From: Sphaerisporangium corydalis
Lineage (GTDB): Bacteria; Actinomycetota; Actinomycetes; Streptosporangiales; Streptosporangiaceae
NCBI RefSeq assembly: GCF_025506355.1
Contig: NZ_JANZYP010000002.1
Location: 186,001 to 250,000, forward strand
DNA length: 64,000 bases
Reading direction: 5' to 3'
In this document: positions 7,048-22,416 of the stretch, one piece after another
Position numbering within the stretch: the first letter of the stretch is position 1
Layout: the number at the start of each line of letters is the position of its first letter
Notes under the pieces: model-generated
Databases searched by the model: none
Told to the model about the DNA's origin: nothing
Seen by the model: only the letters and a program-made list of their open reading frames with translations
Translations under genes and position numbers: made by a program

Positions 7048-8384
7048 TTATTCGGCCTCGCTGAAGGTCACCTCGACCCCGCCGACCAGGTCGGAGGCGA
7101 CGTTGTAGATGACGGATCCGAGCGTGGAGAGCGCGGTGATCAGTACGACGTTCACCGCGCCGAGCAGGGCGGTGTAGCCGAGGATCCGGACGGGCTCGAA
7201 CCAGGCCTTGATGTCGATGCCGCTGGTCGTCTTGCCGTCGGGAACGGTGAGCTGGGTCACGGTGTTCACGATGGAGTCGAAGACGCCCAGGGCCGAGAGC
7301 ACGCCGTACAGGACGGCGACGGCCACGAACAGCACCACGAAGCAGACGAGCGAGACGACGAAGCTGAACTTCATCGCCGACCACGGCTCGATCCTGCGGA
7401 GCACCAGGTGGGCCTTGCGCGGCGCCTTGACCGGCGCCGGCTTGTCGCGATCCGGGCGGCCGGCGGTCACCGGCTCCGGGGTGGACAGGGCCGACACGGC
7501 CCCGAAGCCCTGCTTGGCCCCGGTGCCGGGCGCCTTGGTGCCGGTGGCCCCGCGGCCACCGGGACCCGGGCCGCCGGTGCCGCCCATGCCCGGTGCGCCG
7601 CCAGGGCCGGAGTTGCCGCCCATGCCCGGAGCGCCGGAGTTGCCGCCCATCCCAGGGCCGCCCCCAGGTCCCGAGGGGCCGCCGGAACCGGGACCGGTTC
7701 CAGGGCCCGGCCGAGGCGCGCCGGGGCGCGGGGGGGCGTCAGGGCCGGGACGCGGCGTACCACCGGGTCCCGGACGGGAAGGGGCGTCAGGGCCGGGGCG
7801 CGGGGGGGCGCCGGGTCCTGGACGGGAAGGGCCGTCCGGGGGCCGGGGCGCTCCGCCGGGAGTGGGTCGCTGAGGGCCGTCGGATCCCGGACGCGGCGCC
7901 CCGCCGGGGCTGAACCGCGCGGGACCGTCAGGGCCGGAAGGACCCGAAGGCCCGTCGTACCCCGGCCGGGAGGCACCGTCGGACCGGGGGCCCGCCGGGG
8001 CTCCTGACTGCGGGCCCGATGCCGGCTTCTGGGCGGGCCTGGTCGGGCCGCCGCCCGAACCGTCGGAAGTGGGCGACCAGGATTTGTCGGGGACGGAGGA
8101 GGAGCGGATGCGCAGGGTCGCGTCTCCCTCCTCGCCGCCTCCGGCAGGGGTCGCCGAACCATCGTCGCTGGACACGACGACAACCCTGTCATCACTCTGG
8201 TCCGCGGGGGAGTTGCCCTTGCCGGTGCTTTCCGAGGAGTTCACGCTCTCCGTCACCTGGTTGCGCGTCGAAGAGTTCACCGAGGAGGCCGGCCTGGTCG
8301 CCTTGGACGTGCTGCGTTTACGGTTCGCGGACGAACCTGGCGGTTTGCCGGTGTTCCCGGTCCCGCCGGAATTGGCCTGAGGGC

Positions 8385-8388
<4 letters not shown>
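7048..8388 (-). CDS. DUF3566 domain-containing membrane protein
   Basis: 446 residues, the conserved actinobacterial neighbour of gyrA (M. tuberculosis Rv0007 position). Residues 1-300 are a low-complexity cytoplasmic region, first Ser/Thr/Asn-rich, then a long Pro/Gly/Arg repeat ([16 protein letters not shown]-like units, then [19 protein letters not shown]). The DUF3566 domain (about 325-446) starts [20 protein letters not shown], has one membrane helix near 338-360 and a second near 405-430 ([18 protein letters not shown]), and ends [11 protein letters not shown]. Start ATG 8388 overlaps the gyrA stop by 4 bp (ATGA), showing translational coupling. Molecular role unknown; links to cell envelope or division are suspected from context only. 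Confidence 0.92.
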
Positions 8389-10889
<2,501 letters not shown>

Positions 10890-10931
10890 GAGTGATATGT
10901 CCTTTTAGGAGATGAGTCTGTACGGCTGCCG

Positions 10932-13224
<2,293 letters not shown>

Positions 13225-13752
13225 TCAGCCGTAGGTGTCGCCGGGCCCCCGGCTGCCGGTCACGCGCAGCCCGCCCGTCGGACGCGGGCCGTTCTGCGGG
13301 CCGCGGACCTTCACCCGCACCACCGTGCCGTCCCCGAGCTCCTCGTTGAGCCTTCTGACCAGGGAAGACGCCAGCAGCCGCACCTGGGTGGCCCACGCCG
13401 TGGAGTCGGCGACGACCAGGACCTCCCCGTCGGAGAAGGTCTCCGGTTTGGTGTGGGCCGCCACATCGGCCCCGACGATCTCACTCCAGCGCCCGAACAC
13501 CCCGCCGACGGCGAGCGGCTGCTCCCATCCCCGGTCGGCGAGAAGGTCGCGAATGGCACGTCCGAAAAGCTGGGGATCGCCGGCGTCGCGGCGGGAGGCG
13601 GACCGGCGGCGGGGCTCGCGCCGGGGAAGCTGCCCGCGCTTGGCCGCGTCGGCCTTCGCCTCGGCGAGCTTCTCCCGCGCCAGCGCGGCCCCCCGCGCCG
13701 CCACGCCGTCGGGCGACTGGACTCCGGACGTCTCACCTGACACGGGTGACAT
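13225..13752 (-). CDS. dciA: DciA-like protein (DUF721), putative replicative helicase loader
   Basis: 175 residues. The DUF721/DciA domain covers about residues 60-155: [40 protein letters not shown], then [18 protein letters not shown] and [20 protein letters not shown]. DciA is the ancestral helicase operator that binds DnaB in bacteria lacking DnaC/DnaI, so its partner is the dnaB at 57353. The N-terminal 60 residues are charged and low-complexity. The ATG at 13752 lies 20 bp inside the recF 3' end, in the conserved recF-DUF721-gyrB order (Rv0004 position). Confidence 0.93.
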   Translation of the reverse strand: MSPVSGETSGVQSPDGVAARGAALAREKLAEAKADAAKRGQLPRREPRRRSASRRDAGDPQLFGRAIRDLLADRGWEQPLAVGGVFGRWSEIVGADVAAHTKPETFSDGEVLVVADSTAWATQVRLLASSLVRRLNEELGDGTVVRVKVRGPQNGPRPTGGLRVTGSRGPGDTYG

Positions 13753-14932
13753 TCCCTTCGGCCACGTCGAACCGGGCGCCCGCGAGCTGCGCGGGCACGT
13801 CCTCGGGCACCGCGGCGGTGATCAGGACCTGCTCGGCGGGCGCGACGATCTCGGCCAGGCTGCGGCGCCTGCGAGTGTCGAGCTCGGCGAACACGTCGTC
13901 GAGGATCAGCACCGGGTCACCGCCCTCGGCCTTGAGCAGGTCGTACGCGGCGAGACGCAGCGCCAGAGCGAACGACCAGGACTCGCCGTGGCTGGCGTAG
14001 CCGCGGGCGGGGAGCTCGCCGAGGGTGAGCAGCAGGTCGTCGCGGTGGGGCCCGACGAGCGTCACCCCGCGCTCCAGCTCGGCCTGCCGCACCTCCAGCA
14101 GGCTCGCCCGCAGCGCCTCCTCCAGCGCGCCCCGGTCGATCACGTCCTCCGCGGACGGCGCGAGGCCCGGGGTCGTGGACAGAGTGCCGCGGTACTCCAC
14201 GTCGGCGGGCGCCGAGGAGGGGGCCAGCTTGGCGTAGGCGCCGGCGACCAGCGGGCGCAGCGCCCGTACGAGCTCCAGGCGGGCGGCGAGCAGCTCGGCG
14301 CCGTGGCGGGCCAGATGGGCGTCCCAGACCTCCAGCGTGCCGAGCGTGTCGCCGGCGCCCGCGGCGGAGAAGCCCGCCTCGGCCTCCTGGCGGCGGGGAC
14401 TCTGCCGCCGTCCCGGCCTGGCGTGCACGGCGCTGCGCAGCAGGGCGCCGCGCTGCTTGAGCACCCGCTCGTAGTCGGCCCGCACCCCGGCGAAACGCGG
14501 AGCCCGCGCGACCAGCAGGTCGTCGAGGAACCGGCGCCGCTCGGCCGGGTCGCCCTTGGCCAGCGCGAGGTCCTCGGGGGCGAACAGCACCGTGCGCAGC
14601 AGGCCGAGGATGTCGCGCGGCCGGGGCGTCGGCGAGCGGTTCAGCCTGGCGCGGTTGGCCCTGCCGGGGTTGATCTCCAGCTCGACCAGCGCCCGGCGGT
14701 CGTCGCGGACCACCACGGCCCGGACGACGGCCCGGGCCGCCCCATGGCGCACGAGCGGCGCGTCGGTGGCCACCCGGAAGCTGCCGAGCATCGCGACGTA
14801 GCCCAGGGCTTCGACGAGGTTGGTCTTGCCCTGCCCGTTGGGTCCGACGAGCGCCGTCACCCCCGGCTCCAGGTCCAGCTCCACGGCGGGATAGGACCGG
14901 AAGTCGGTCAGCGACAGATGGGCGACATGCAC
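13733..14932 (-). CDS. recF: DNA replication and repair protein RecF
   Basis: 399 residues, usual size for actinobacteria. An SMC-like ATPase that loads RecA at gaps with RecO/RecR. The N-terminal strand [20 protein letters not shown] is followed by Walker [17 protein letters not shown] (about 29-44). The C-terminal signature is [18 protein letters not shown] and Walker B is [18 protein letters not shown]. The start is GTG 14932 (an ATG at 14928 is out of frame). Unlike E. coli, where recF directly follows dnaN, gnd lies between dnaN and recF, a common actinobacterial arrangement. It overlaps dciA by 20 bp. Confidence 0.98.
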   Translation of the reverse strand: MHVAHLSLTDFRSYPAVELDLEPGVTALVGPNGQGKTNLVEALGYVAMLGSFRVATDAPLVRHGAARAVVRAVVVRDDRRALVELEINPGRANRARLNRSPTPRPRDILGLLRTVLFAPEDLALAKGDPAERRRFLDDLLVARAPRFAGVRADYERVLKQRGALLRSAVHARPGRRQSPRRQEAEAGFSAAGAGDTLGTLEVWDAHLARHGAELLAARLELVRALRPLVAGAYAKLAPSSAPADVEYRGTLSTTPGLAPSAEDVIDRGALEEALRASLLEVRQAELERGVTLVGPHRDDLLLTLGELPARGYASHGESWSFALALRLAAYDLLKAEGGDPVLILDDVFAELDTRRRRSLAEIVAPAEQVLITAAVPEDVPAQLAGARFDVAEGNVTRVR

Positions 14933-15098
14933 CTCACGAAGGGTAGTGCGCCCCTACGACAACAACAGCACAACGGACATCTGACGCCAGTCTTGTTATC
15001 ACCGGTCCACAGGAGCACCACCGGGACGCGCCTCGGAGCCTCTCGGCACGGCCTGAGGGGGCCCAGGAGAGGCGGAAGGGCCCCTGAGGGCCCCGAAG

Positions 15099-15120
15099 TG
15101 CCCCACCGTTGGGCGGGGCA
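15099..15120 (-). terminator. Stem-loop downstream of gnd
   Basis: TGCCCCACC and GGCGGGGCA form a 9-bp stem with one mismatch and a 4-nt loop, about 50 bp past the gnd stop. A second G/C hairpin (GGGGCCC...GGGCCCC, about 15058-15084) follows. Together they fill the gnd-recF gap and probably reduce read-through. Confidence 0.5.
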
Positions 15121-15169
15121 TCGGAAACGGGCGTGCGGCGCCCGTGCGGACGCCGGCGGCGCCCGGACG

Positions 15170-16114
<945 letters not shown>

Positions 16115-16209
16115 CTCAGCCACCCCTCGTGAAGGTCTCCATCATCCACGACGCCCCGACCCGGCAGTACCCCGGGCCACCGCCTCGAATCTCGCGGGCG
16201 CCCCGGATC

Positions 16210-17346
16210 CTAGCTGGACAGCCGGATCGGCATGATCAGGTAGCGGTAGTCGGGGGTGACGCCGTCGTCCACAGGCTTGCCCCCGGTGAGGATGGCCGGC
16301 TTGGTGGAGGTGGTGAACTGCAGGCGGGCCACGTCGGAGTCGATCGCGCCGAGCCCCTCCAGCAGGAACTGGTGGTTGAAGGCGATGTTGATGTCGTCGC
16401 CGTCGAACTCCACGGGGAGCACCTCGACCGCCTGCGCCTCGTCGCCGCTACCGGCCTCCAGCACGACCTCGTTGCCGTGGAAGGCCAGCCGCACCGGCGT
16501 GTTGCGCTCGGCCACCAGCGCCACGCGCTTGACGGCCTCGACGAAGGCCGAGGTCACGAGGTCGGCGTGCGCGGAGAACTCCGTGGGCAGCAGCGAGCGG
16601 TACTTGGGGAACTCCGGGTCCAGGAGCCGGGTGGTGGTGCGCCGGCCCGCGCTGGAGAACCCGATCATGCCTTCGCCGGTGCCGCCGGTGGAGCTGAGCG
16701 CGATCTCGACCTCGGCGCCGGTGGTCAGCGACTTGGCGGTGTCGGCGAGCGTGCGGCCCGGGATCATCGCGATGGACGCGAAATCGGGCTGGTCGGGCTG
16801 CCACTTGAGCTCGCGCACGGCGAGGCGGTAGCGGTCGGTCGCGGCGAGGGTGACGGTGTCGCCCTCGATCTCCATGCGGACGCCCGTGAGCATGGGCAGC
16901 GTGTCGTCCTTGCCGGCCGCGACGGCGACCTGGGCGACGGCCGAGGAGAAGATGTCGCTGCCGACCCGTCCGGCGGCGGGGGGCATCGCCGGCAGCGAGG
17001 GATAGTCCTCGGCGGGCATCGTCAACAGGGTGAACCTGGCGCTGCCGCACGTGACGACGGCCTTGGCGCCCTCCACCACGAATTCCACAGGCTGTGCGGG
17101 GAGCGCGCGGGTGATCTCGGCGAGCAGGCGGCCCGAGACGAGCACCAGGCCCGGCTCGCCGGTCTGCAGTTCCAGGGTCACCTCGGCGGAGACCTCGTAG
17201 TCGAAGCCCGAGAGTTTGAGCTGCTGCTGGTCGGTGACCTCCAGCCGCATGCCGGCGAGCACCGGCACGGACGGTCTCGCCGGCAGGCTGCGTGCGGTCC
17301 ACGCGACCGCCTCTGCGAGCACGTCTCGGTCGACACGGAACATCAC
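16210..17346 (-). CDS. dnaN: DNA polymerase III beta sliding clamp
   Basis: 378 residues, full length. Three repeated clamp domains of about 120 residues form the ring subunit tethering polymerase III. The start MMFRVDRDVLAEAVAWTARS and the C-terminus GVTPDYRYLIMPIRLSS are diagnostic (the terminal MPIRL is the conserved M-P-[VMI]-R motif). GTG 17346 has AGGAGG 9 nt upstream. It is separated from dnaA by the 589-bp oriC and transcribed the same way, with gnd following about 95 bp downstream. Confidence 0.99.
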   Translation of the reverse strand: MMFRVDRDVLAEAVAWTARSLPARPSVPVLAGMRLEVTDQQQLKLSGFDYEVSAEVTLELQTGEPGLVLVSGRLLAEITRALPAQPVEFVVEGAKAVVTCGSARFTLLTMPAEDYPSLPAMPPAAGRVGSDIFSSAVAQVAVAAGKDDTLPMLTGVRMEIEGDTVTLAATDRYRLAVRELKWQPDQPDFASIAMIPGRTLADTAKSLTTGAEVEIALSSTGGTGEGMIGFSSAGRRTTTRLLDPEFPKYRSLLPTEFSAHADLVTSAFVEAVKRVALVAERNTPVRLAFHGNEVVLEAGSGDEAQAVEVLPVEFDGDDINIAFNHQFLLEGLGAIDSDVARLQFTTSTKPAILTGGKPVDDGVTPDYRYLIMPIRLSS

Positions 17347-17935
17347 GTGGATCCGCCTCCTGTTGGTTCGGTCTGTGTCTTGATCACGGTCTTCATCCCG
17401 GCTCGACTGCTCCGTGCCGTTGATTCAAGTGTTCACTCTCCCGCACGGGAGGACCGCGAGAACCCTTCTATGGCTCTTGAGTTCTTAGTAGAGAGAGATA
17501 GAGGTCATCACATTAGGGGCTGTGGATACTGTGGAAATCCAGTGTCTGCGCAGGTCAAGGACACTTTTTTATCCACCGGCCCTGGGTATGGCCGGTGGAT
17601 GACCGAGCCCGGCCTGGGGACAACCGAACGTTGTCCCCAGGCCATCCCCAGTTTGGGGGGTCGTCATCCCCAAGTCATCCACGAGGTTTCCACCGGTTAT
17701 CCACGGGGTAAGAGGCGTCTTCGGACGGCTCTCAGACACTACCCACAGGCCGTCCCCAGGTCATCCACCGGTAGTCCCCAGGTCTTCCCCAGGTTGTCCC
17801 CACCTTTATCCCCAGGCCGGGAAGCCGCGCGAACCGACCATCTGCTTGCTTGGTCGCGCCTCAGGCGGGGGTTTGTCGCCTTTGACCGTTATTTCGCCCT
17901 GATCCACAGAGATATCCACAGGCTGTGGATCATCA
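17347..17935. other. oriC: Chromosomal replication origin oriC
   Basis: 589 bp between dnaA and dnaN packed with DnaA-box-like 9-mers. Close matches include TTATCCACC 17569-17577, TTATCCACG 17697-17705, TTGTCCCCA 17631-17639 and 17794-17802, TTATCCCCA 17806-17814, TCATCCACG 17675-17683, TCATCCACC 17761-17769, ATATCCACA 17912-17920, TGATCCACA 17900-17908, and in reverse TGTGGATAC 17521-17529, TGGGGACAA 17615-17623 and TGTGGATCA 17924-17932. The stretch 17467-17516 is the most AT-rich part and is the best candidate unwinding element. An inverted box pair abuts the dnaA stop. Number, variety and position match actinobacterial origins. Confidence 0.95.
17913..17932. repeat. 20-bp inverted DnaA-box pair, copy 1 (also at 52182)
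   Basis: TATCCACAGGCTGTGGATCA: two DnaA-box halves facing each other with a 2-bp centre. It begins 4 bp past the dnaA stop codon. The identical 20-mer recurs at 52182-52201 next to nfo. It may act as a DnaA site, a terminator hairpin, or both. Confidence 0.85.
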
Positions 17936-19888
17936 TCAGTTGCGCGAGTTCTGTTTGATCCGGTTCGTCAGTTCGGTGACCTGGTTGTACATCGACCGCC
18001 GCTCCGCCATCAGCGAGCGGATCTTGCGTTCCGCGTGCATCACCGTCGTGTGGTCCCGCCCGCCGAACTGCTGGCCGATCTTGGGAAGCGACAGGTCGGT
18101 GAGCTCCCGGGCGAGGTACATGGCGATCTGCCGGGCCGTCACCAGGACCCGCGAGCGCGAACTCCCGCACAGGTCCTCGATCGACAGCCCGAAGTACGCC
18201 GCCGTCTGGGCCATGATCGTGGCGATGGTGATCTCGGTGCTGGAGTCCTCGGTGATCAGGTCCTTGAGCACGACCTCGGCGAGCTGCAGGTCCACCGACT
18301 GCCGGTTCAGGCTCGCGAAGGCCGTGACGCGGATGAGCGCGCCCTCCAGCTCGCGGATGTTGGTGGATATCTTGCTCGCGATGTATTCGAGCACGTCACC
18401 GGGCGCCGCGAGGCCTTCCTGTATGGCCTTCTTCCGCAGGATCGCGATGCGCGTCTCCAGCTCGGGCGGCTGCACGTCGGTGATCAGGCCCCACTCGAAG
18501 CGGTTGCGCAGCCGGTCCTCCAGGGTCACCAGCTGCTTGGGCGCCCGGTCGCTGGAGATCACGATCTGTTTGTTGGCGTTGTGGAGGGTGTTGAACGTGT
18601 GGAAGAACTCCTCCTGCGTCTGTTCCTTGCCCTCCAGGAACTGGATGTCGTCCACGAGCAGGATGTCGACCGCGCGGTACCTGGCCCGGAACCCGTCGGC
18701 CTTGTGGTCGCGGATCGAGTTGATGAAGTCGTTCGTGAACTCCTCGGAGCTGACGTACCTGACCCGCGCCCCGTCGTAGAGCCGCTGCGCGTAGTGCCCG
18801 ATCGCGTGGAGAAGGTGGGTTTTGCCCAGCCCCGAGTCGCCGTAGATGAACAGCGGGTTGTACGCCTTGGCCGGCGCCTCGGCGACCGCGACGGCCGCGG
18901 CGTGCGCGAACCGGTTGGAGGCGCCGATGACGAAGGTCTCGAAGGTGTACTTGGGGTTCAGCCTGGCGGGCTCGCTCGGCTTGCCCCCCCTGCTGTCCCA
19001 GCGGTTCTGCACAGGGCGGTCGTAGCTGTCCGGCTCCTGCCGGGGACGCGGCGCCTGGCTCTCCGGCCTGCCGGAATACGGCGGTTGCACCCCATAACCA
19101 CCGGCCTGCTGGGGGTACGCCTGCGGCGCGTCGCCGCGCGGATACTGCTGGGAGGACTCGCCACGCGGGTATGGCTGGGGGGACTCGTCCCGGGCGTACG
19201 GCTGCTGGCCGTCGCCGCGCGGGAAAGGCTGGGAGGTTCCTGGCGGAAAGGGCTGCTCACCGCGCGGGTACTGCTGGGCGGAGGGCGGCTCCTGTGAGGG
19301 GGCCTGCTGGTCCTGGCCGCTCTGCCCCTGCTGGCCGGCGAACCCGTCCTGGCCCTGGTAACCGTCCTGCGGATAGGCCTGGGAAGGGCCCGCGGGACCG
19401 CCTCCGTACCCCTCCTCGGGGGCGCCGCCGTAGCCGTAGGAGTAGGGCTGGGCCTGTGGGCGGTTCTGTGCATAGTCGGTGGACGAACCCTGGTCGGGAA
19501 AGCCCTGCTGGCCCATGGGGCCCTGCCTGCCAGGCTGTCCGTACCCCTGCGGGGGTTGTCCACCCTGGGGATAACCGGCCGGGGGGGCCTGGGGATAACC
19601 GTCCTGCCGCGGTGCCTGCGCGTCGGCGCCGGCGAGCGGGTCGACCATGACCGCCACCCGCATCGGCCGGCCAAACTCCTGGGAGAGCGCCTGGGCGATC
19701 AGCGGGCGGAGCTTGGTCTCGAGGACGTCCTTGGCGAAGTCGTTCGGCGCCGCGAGGATGATCGTGTCGTTCACGAGGCCGAAGGGCCGGGTCATGTTCA
19801 GCCAAGCGCGCTGCTGGGGCGGGACGCTTCCTTCGGCGAAGCTCTCCAGCGCCCGGGCCCACAGCGGACCGAGGTCGACGCCATCCAT
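17936..19888 (-). CDS. dnaA: Chromosomal replication initiator protein DnaA
   Basis: 650 residues. Domain I (1-90) opens [17 protein letters not shown]. Domain II (about 95-310) is unusually long and rich in Gln, Pro, Tyr and Gly, with degenerate repeats of the form QPYPRGE, QQYPRGD and QPYARDE. Domain III (about 315-530) has Walker [16 protein letters not shown], Walker [13 protein letters not shown] and the arginine-finger region. Domain IV ends with the DnaA signature [15 protein letters not shown] that reads DnaA boxes. ATG 19888 has AGGAGG 9 nt upstream. Box clusters both upstream and downstream of the gene are consistent with autoregulation. Confidence 0.99.
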   Translation of the reverse strand: MDGVDLGPLWARALESFAEGSVPPQQRAWLNMTRPFGLVNDTIILAAPNDFAKDVLETKLRPLIAQALSQEFGRPMRVAVMVDPLAGADAQAPRQDGYPQAPPAGYPQGGQPPQGYGQPGRQGPMGQQGFPDQGSSTDYAQNRPQAQPYSYGYGGAPEEGYGGGPAGPSQAYPQDGYQGQDGFAGQQGQSGQDQQAPSQEPPSAQQYPRGEQPFPPGTSQPFPRGDGQQPYARDESPQPYPRGESSQQYPRGDAPQAYPQQAGGYGVQPPYSGRPESQAPRPRQEPDSYDRPVQNRWDSRGGKPSEPARLNPKYTFETFVIGASNRFAHAAAVAVAEAPAKAYNPLFIYGDSGLGKTHLLHAIGHYAQRLYDGARVRYVSSEEFTNDFINSIRDHKADGFRARYRAVDILLVDDIQFLEGKEQTQEEFFHTFNTLHNANKQIVISSDRAPKQLVTLEDRLRNRFEWGLITDVQPPELETRIAILRKKAIQEGLAAPGDVLEYIASKISTNIRELEGALIRVTAFASLNRQSVDLQLAEVVLKDLITEDSSTEITIATIMAQTAAYFGLSIEDLCGSSRSRVLVTARQIAMYLARELTDLSLPKIGQQFGGRDHTTVMHAERKIRSLMAERRSMYNQVTELTNRIKQNSRN

Positions 19889-19993
19889 TGGTCGGCCCCT
19901 CCTCCCTTACGCGGCCCCCGCACGCTCACCGCGATTCGTTTTCCACAAGCACGCCCGCGGGAGCAAGCTCCTCAGGCGCCGGGCCTCGCGGCT

Positions 19994-20254
19994 GTATCCA
20001 CAGAGTTATCCTCAGACTCCTCTCCGTGGTCCACATCGTTTCCACATCATGTCCACATGGTGTCCACAGCCAGGCTGCGCGCCTTTTAGCACGTCGACGG
20101 GCTGGAGGGAAGGTCTGGAGGGCCGACAGTAGCGTTGTGCACACCCCTGTTCAAGGCGTTGTCCACAGCCTAGTGGCAGGGTGGGGGCCGCATGGTGCAC
20201 ATGCTGTGGATGGCGTGGCGGCTGTGGAAAGATGGCCTGTGGAAATGTGGACGA
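19994..20254. promoter_or_regulatory. DnaA-box cluster in the dnaA-rpmH divergent region
   Basis: Box-like 9-mers: GTATCCACA 19994-20002, TTATCCTCA 20006-20014, ATGTCCACA 20049-20057, GTGTCCACA 20060-20068, TTGTCCACA 20159-20167 (the actinomycete consensus), and in reverse TGTGGATGG 20205-20213, TGTGGAAAG 20223-20231, TGTGGAAAT 20238-20246 and TGTGGACGA 20246-20254. The dnaA promoter lies here, so DnaA autoregulation is likely; the cluster may also be part of the origin. Confidence 0.8.
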
Positions 20255-20288
20255 CCGTGTCCGGGGACGCGCGGAACCGCGGTCCGGT

Positions 20289-20318
20289 TTGACCTGTGCC
20301 CTGCTCGCCCCGTAACGT
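20289..20318 (+). promoter_or_regulatory. Probable rpmH promoter
   Basis: TTGACC (20289-20294) and TAACGT (20313-20318), spaced 18 bp, fit the actinobacterial housekeeping pattern TTGAC-N18-TANNNT. They precede the rpmH start by about 115 bp, leaving a leader rich in structure. Assignment is by position and motif only. Confidence 0.6.
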
Positions 20319-20433
20319 ACGACGGTCGGCTTGTCGCGCGACGGCACTTTGGCGTGCCCACGCATTCGGCAGGTCTAGCCCCGTGTCAATCGCTCGCAGC
20401 ACCTGCGGGCGAACTCAAGCCTGGAGCCCACTC

Positions 20434-20571
20434 GTGAGCAAGCGTACTTTCCAGCCGAACAACCGTCGTCGCGCGAAGACCCACGGCTTCCGGCTGCGCA
20501 TGCGCACGCGGGCCGGCCGTGCGATCCTCGCCGCCCGTCGTCGCAAGGGCCGCGTGGAGCTGTCCGCCTGA
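20434..20571 (+). CDS. rpmH: 50S ribosomal protein L34
   Basis: 45 residues, full length: [18 protein letters not shown] is the universal L34 N-terminus, followed by an Arg/Lys-rich helix ([20 protein letters not shown]). L34 is a small basic protein of the large ribosomal subunit. The start is GTG 20434; the open frame extends upstream but the conserved protein starts here. It is the first gene of the rightward operon with rnpA 100 bp downstream. Confidence 0.98.
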   Translation: MSKRTFQPNNRRRAKTHGFRLRMRTRAGRAILAARRRKGRVELSA

Positions 20572-20671
20572 CAGCGCGGGTCGCCCGGTGCGTGGTTCGC
20601 TCGCCCGTCGGAACTGACCGGCGGGCGACAGCCGTACCCGGGCCCATGTCCGTTCGAAAGCAGGTCCACCC

Positions 20672-21064
20672 GTGTTGCCGTCCGCTTCCCGCATGCGCCG
20701 TGGTGAGGAGTTCGCGAGCGCGATCCGGGGAGGGAAGCGCGCGGGACGCCCCACGCTGGTCGCCCACCTCAGCACCCGGGGCGATCCGGACGAGCCGCCC
20801 CTGGTCGGCTTCGTGGTCAGCAAGGCCGTCGGTGGCGCCGTCGTCAGGAACCGCGTCAAGCGCAGGCTGAGGCACCTGATGCGCCACCGCCTGCACTCCC
20901 TACCGCGAGGTAGCCTGCTTGTTGTACGCGCCAATCCACAGGCGGCGTCCGCGCGAAGCGAGCACCTCGCCGCCGAGCTCGACGTCGCGCTGGACCGATT
21001 GATCGGGCGGCGGACGCCTGGGCGACGGTCCGGTCGTCCGGCCGCGACGGATGGACAGGCATGA
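20672..21064 (+). CDS. rnpA: Ribonuclease P protein component
   Basis: 130 residues. It is the protein subunit that assists the RNase P RNA in trimming tRNA 5' leaders. Conserved features are the N-terminal [40 protein letters not shown] (the RNR motif that binds RNA) and a basic C-terminus. The first codon is GTG 20672; an internal ATG (SRMRRGEEF) is also possible. The stop overlaps the yidD start by 4 bp (ATGA), indicating coupling. The RNase P RNA gene is not in this window. Confidence 0.97.
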   Translation: MLPSASRMRRGEEFASAIRGGKRAGRPTLVAHLSTRGDPDEPPLVGFVVSKAVGGAVVRNRVKRRLRHLMRHRLHSLPRGSLLVVRANPQAASARSEHLAAELDVALDRLIGRRTPGRRSGRPAATDGQA

Positions 21065-21417
21065 ACAGCGGTGACCCAGAGGCGAGAGAGCGTGACGCGA
21101 GCGGAGCTGGCCTCTCCTCGCCGAACGTGGCGGTGAACGATCGGCGGCAGGGCCCGGAGACCTCTCCGGCGGCTCGGGCGCTCATGGCCCCGATCCGTTT
21201 CTACCGAGCCTTCATCAGCCCCATCCTCGGTCCGCGGTGCCGCTTCGAACCCTCCTGCAGTGCCTATGGCCTCGAAGCGATCGCCGTTCACGGCGCGTTG
21301 CGGGGGCTGTGGCTGACCGCCAGGCGAATCGGGCGTTGCCACCCCTTCCACCCGGGAGGTTACGACCCGGTGCCTCCGCGCCCGGTCCGGTCCCACGACG
21401 AAACGCAAGGGAGCTAG
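21061..21417 (+). CDS. yidD: Membrane protein insertion efficiency factor YidD
   Basis: 118 residues. The YidD core (about 42-110) reads [19 protein letters not shown], then [21 protein letters not shown] with the family's conserved cysteines (C-R-F-x-P-x-C-S), then [18 protein letters not shown]. It assists YidC in inserting inner-membrane proteins. A 40-residue N-terminal extension, low in conservation, precedes the core. It lies between rnpA (4-bp overlap) and yidC (4-bp gap), the usual order. Confidence 0.96.
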   Translation: MNSGDPEARERDASGAGLSSPNVAVNDRRQGPETSPAARALMAPIRFYRAFISPILGPRCRFEPSCSAYGLEAIAVHGALRGLWLTARRIGRCHPFHPGGYDPVPPRPVRSHDETQGS

Positions 21418-21421
21418 CTCG

Positions 21422-22390
21422 GTGGAGCTGTCATTCCTGGAGCCGTTGTACACGGCGGTCGCTACGGTGATCGCGTGGATCCACGCGGCTTACAGCGTCA
21501 TCATCCCCCCCGACAACGGGCTGAACTGGGCGCTGACCATCATCACGCTGACCGTGGCGATGCGTCTTCTGATCTTCCCCCTCTTCCTCAAGCAGATGCG
21601 CTCGTCGAAGAAGATGCAGGAACTCGCCCCCAAGGTTCAGGAACTGCGCAAGAAGTACAAGAACGACAAACAGCGCATGAACCAGGAGGTCATGAAGGTC
21701 TACCAGGAGGGCGGCGCCAACCCTCTCGGCGGCTGCCTCCCGGTGGTGGCGCAGTTCCCGATCTTCATCTCCGTGTTCACCGTGCTACGGGCCATCGCCG
21801 AGGACAAGGCCGCCCACGGCATGACCCAGCAACTGGTGGACAGCGCGCGCGCGGGGCACATCTTCGGCGCGCCGATCCCGGCGACGTTCTTCACCAGCTC
21901 CGCCGAGATCCAGGCCCTGGGCGCCGACCCCATCCTGACGAAGATCGTCCTGGGCATCTTCGTGGCGGTCAGCTCCACCACGACCTTCCTGACGGTCCGC
22001 CAGAGCGTCACCCGGTCCATGGCGCAGATGCCCGACAACCCCATGGCGCAGCAGCAGAAGATCCTCATGTACATCTCTCCGCTGTTCGCGGTCTTCAGCT
22101 TGAACTTCGCCCTCGGGCTTATCCTTTACTGGGTCACCACCAACCTGTGGACGCTCGGCCAGCAACACTGGTTCTACAGCCGGCATCCGATGCCGACCTT
22201 CGACGCCAAGGGCAACGTGGTGGAGCCCGAACCCAAGCCCGGGTTGCTGAGCAAGATCCTGCCGAGCAGGGCGGTCAAGGAGCCCCAAGACGCTCCTGTG
22301 CCCGAACCCGAGCCCGAGCAGAAGGTCGTCCGCCAGCAGCCCACCCGGCAGCCGCGCAGCAAGCGCACAGGTAGCAGCAAGAAGCCGTAG
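21422..22390 (+). CDS. yidC: Membrane protein insertase YidC (Oxa1 type)
   Basis: 322 residues. The short form without the large periplasmic domain, as in Gram-positives. The five-helix Oxa1 core runs from about 15 to 250: YTAVATVIAWIHAAYSVII, LNWALTIITLTVAMRLLIFPL (carrying the hydrophilic-groove Arg), the coiled cytoplasmic hairpin QMRSSKKMQELAPKVQELRK, and later GGCLPVVAQFPIFISVFTVL. The C-terminal 70 residues are basic (KKP ending), probably for ribosome contact. GTG 21422 is preceded by AAGGGAG. No lipobox cysteine is seen at the N-terminus. Confidence 0.98.
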   Translation: MELSFLEPLYTAVATVIAWIHAAYSVIIPPDNGLNWALTIITLTVAMRLLIFPLFLKQMRSSKKMQELAPKVQELRKKYKNDKQRMNQEVMKVYQEGGANPLGGCLPVVAQFPIFISVFTVLRAIAEDKAAHGMTQQLVDSARAGHIFGAPIPATFFTSSAEIQALGADPILTKIVLGIFVAVSSTTTFLTVRQSVTRSMAQMPDNPMAQQQKILMYISPLFAVFSLNFALGLILYWVTTNLWTLGQQHWFYSRHPMPTFDAKGNVVEPEPKPGLLSKILPSRAVKEPQDAPVPEPEPEQKVVRQQPTRQPRSKRTGSSKKP

Positions 22391-22416
22391 CCGGTTGTCT
22401 TAAGGAGAGTCCGGAC

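Noticed and set aside
7208-7873. Pro/Gly-rich 221-codon open frame on the plus strand
   Set aside because: Mirror of the DUF3566 low-complexity repeat; no start signal and no family.
7480-7990. Possible CRISPR or minisatellite in the GC-rich repeat
   Set aside because: Units are degenerate codon-periodic repeats of a coding region, without constant repeats and unique spacers.
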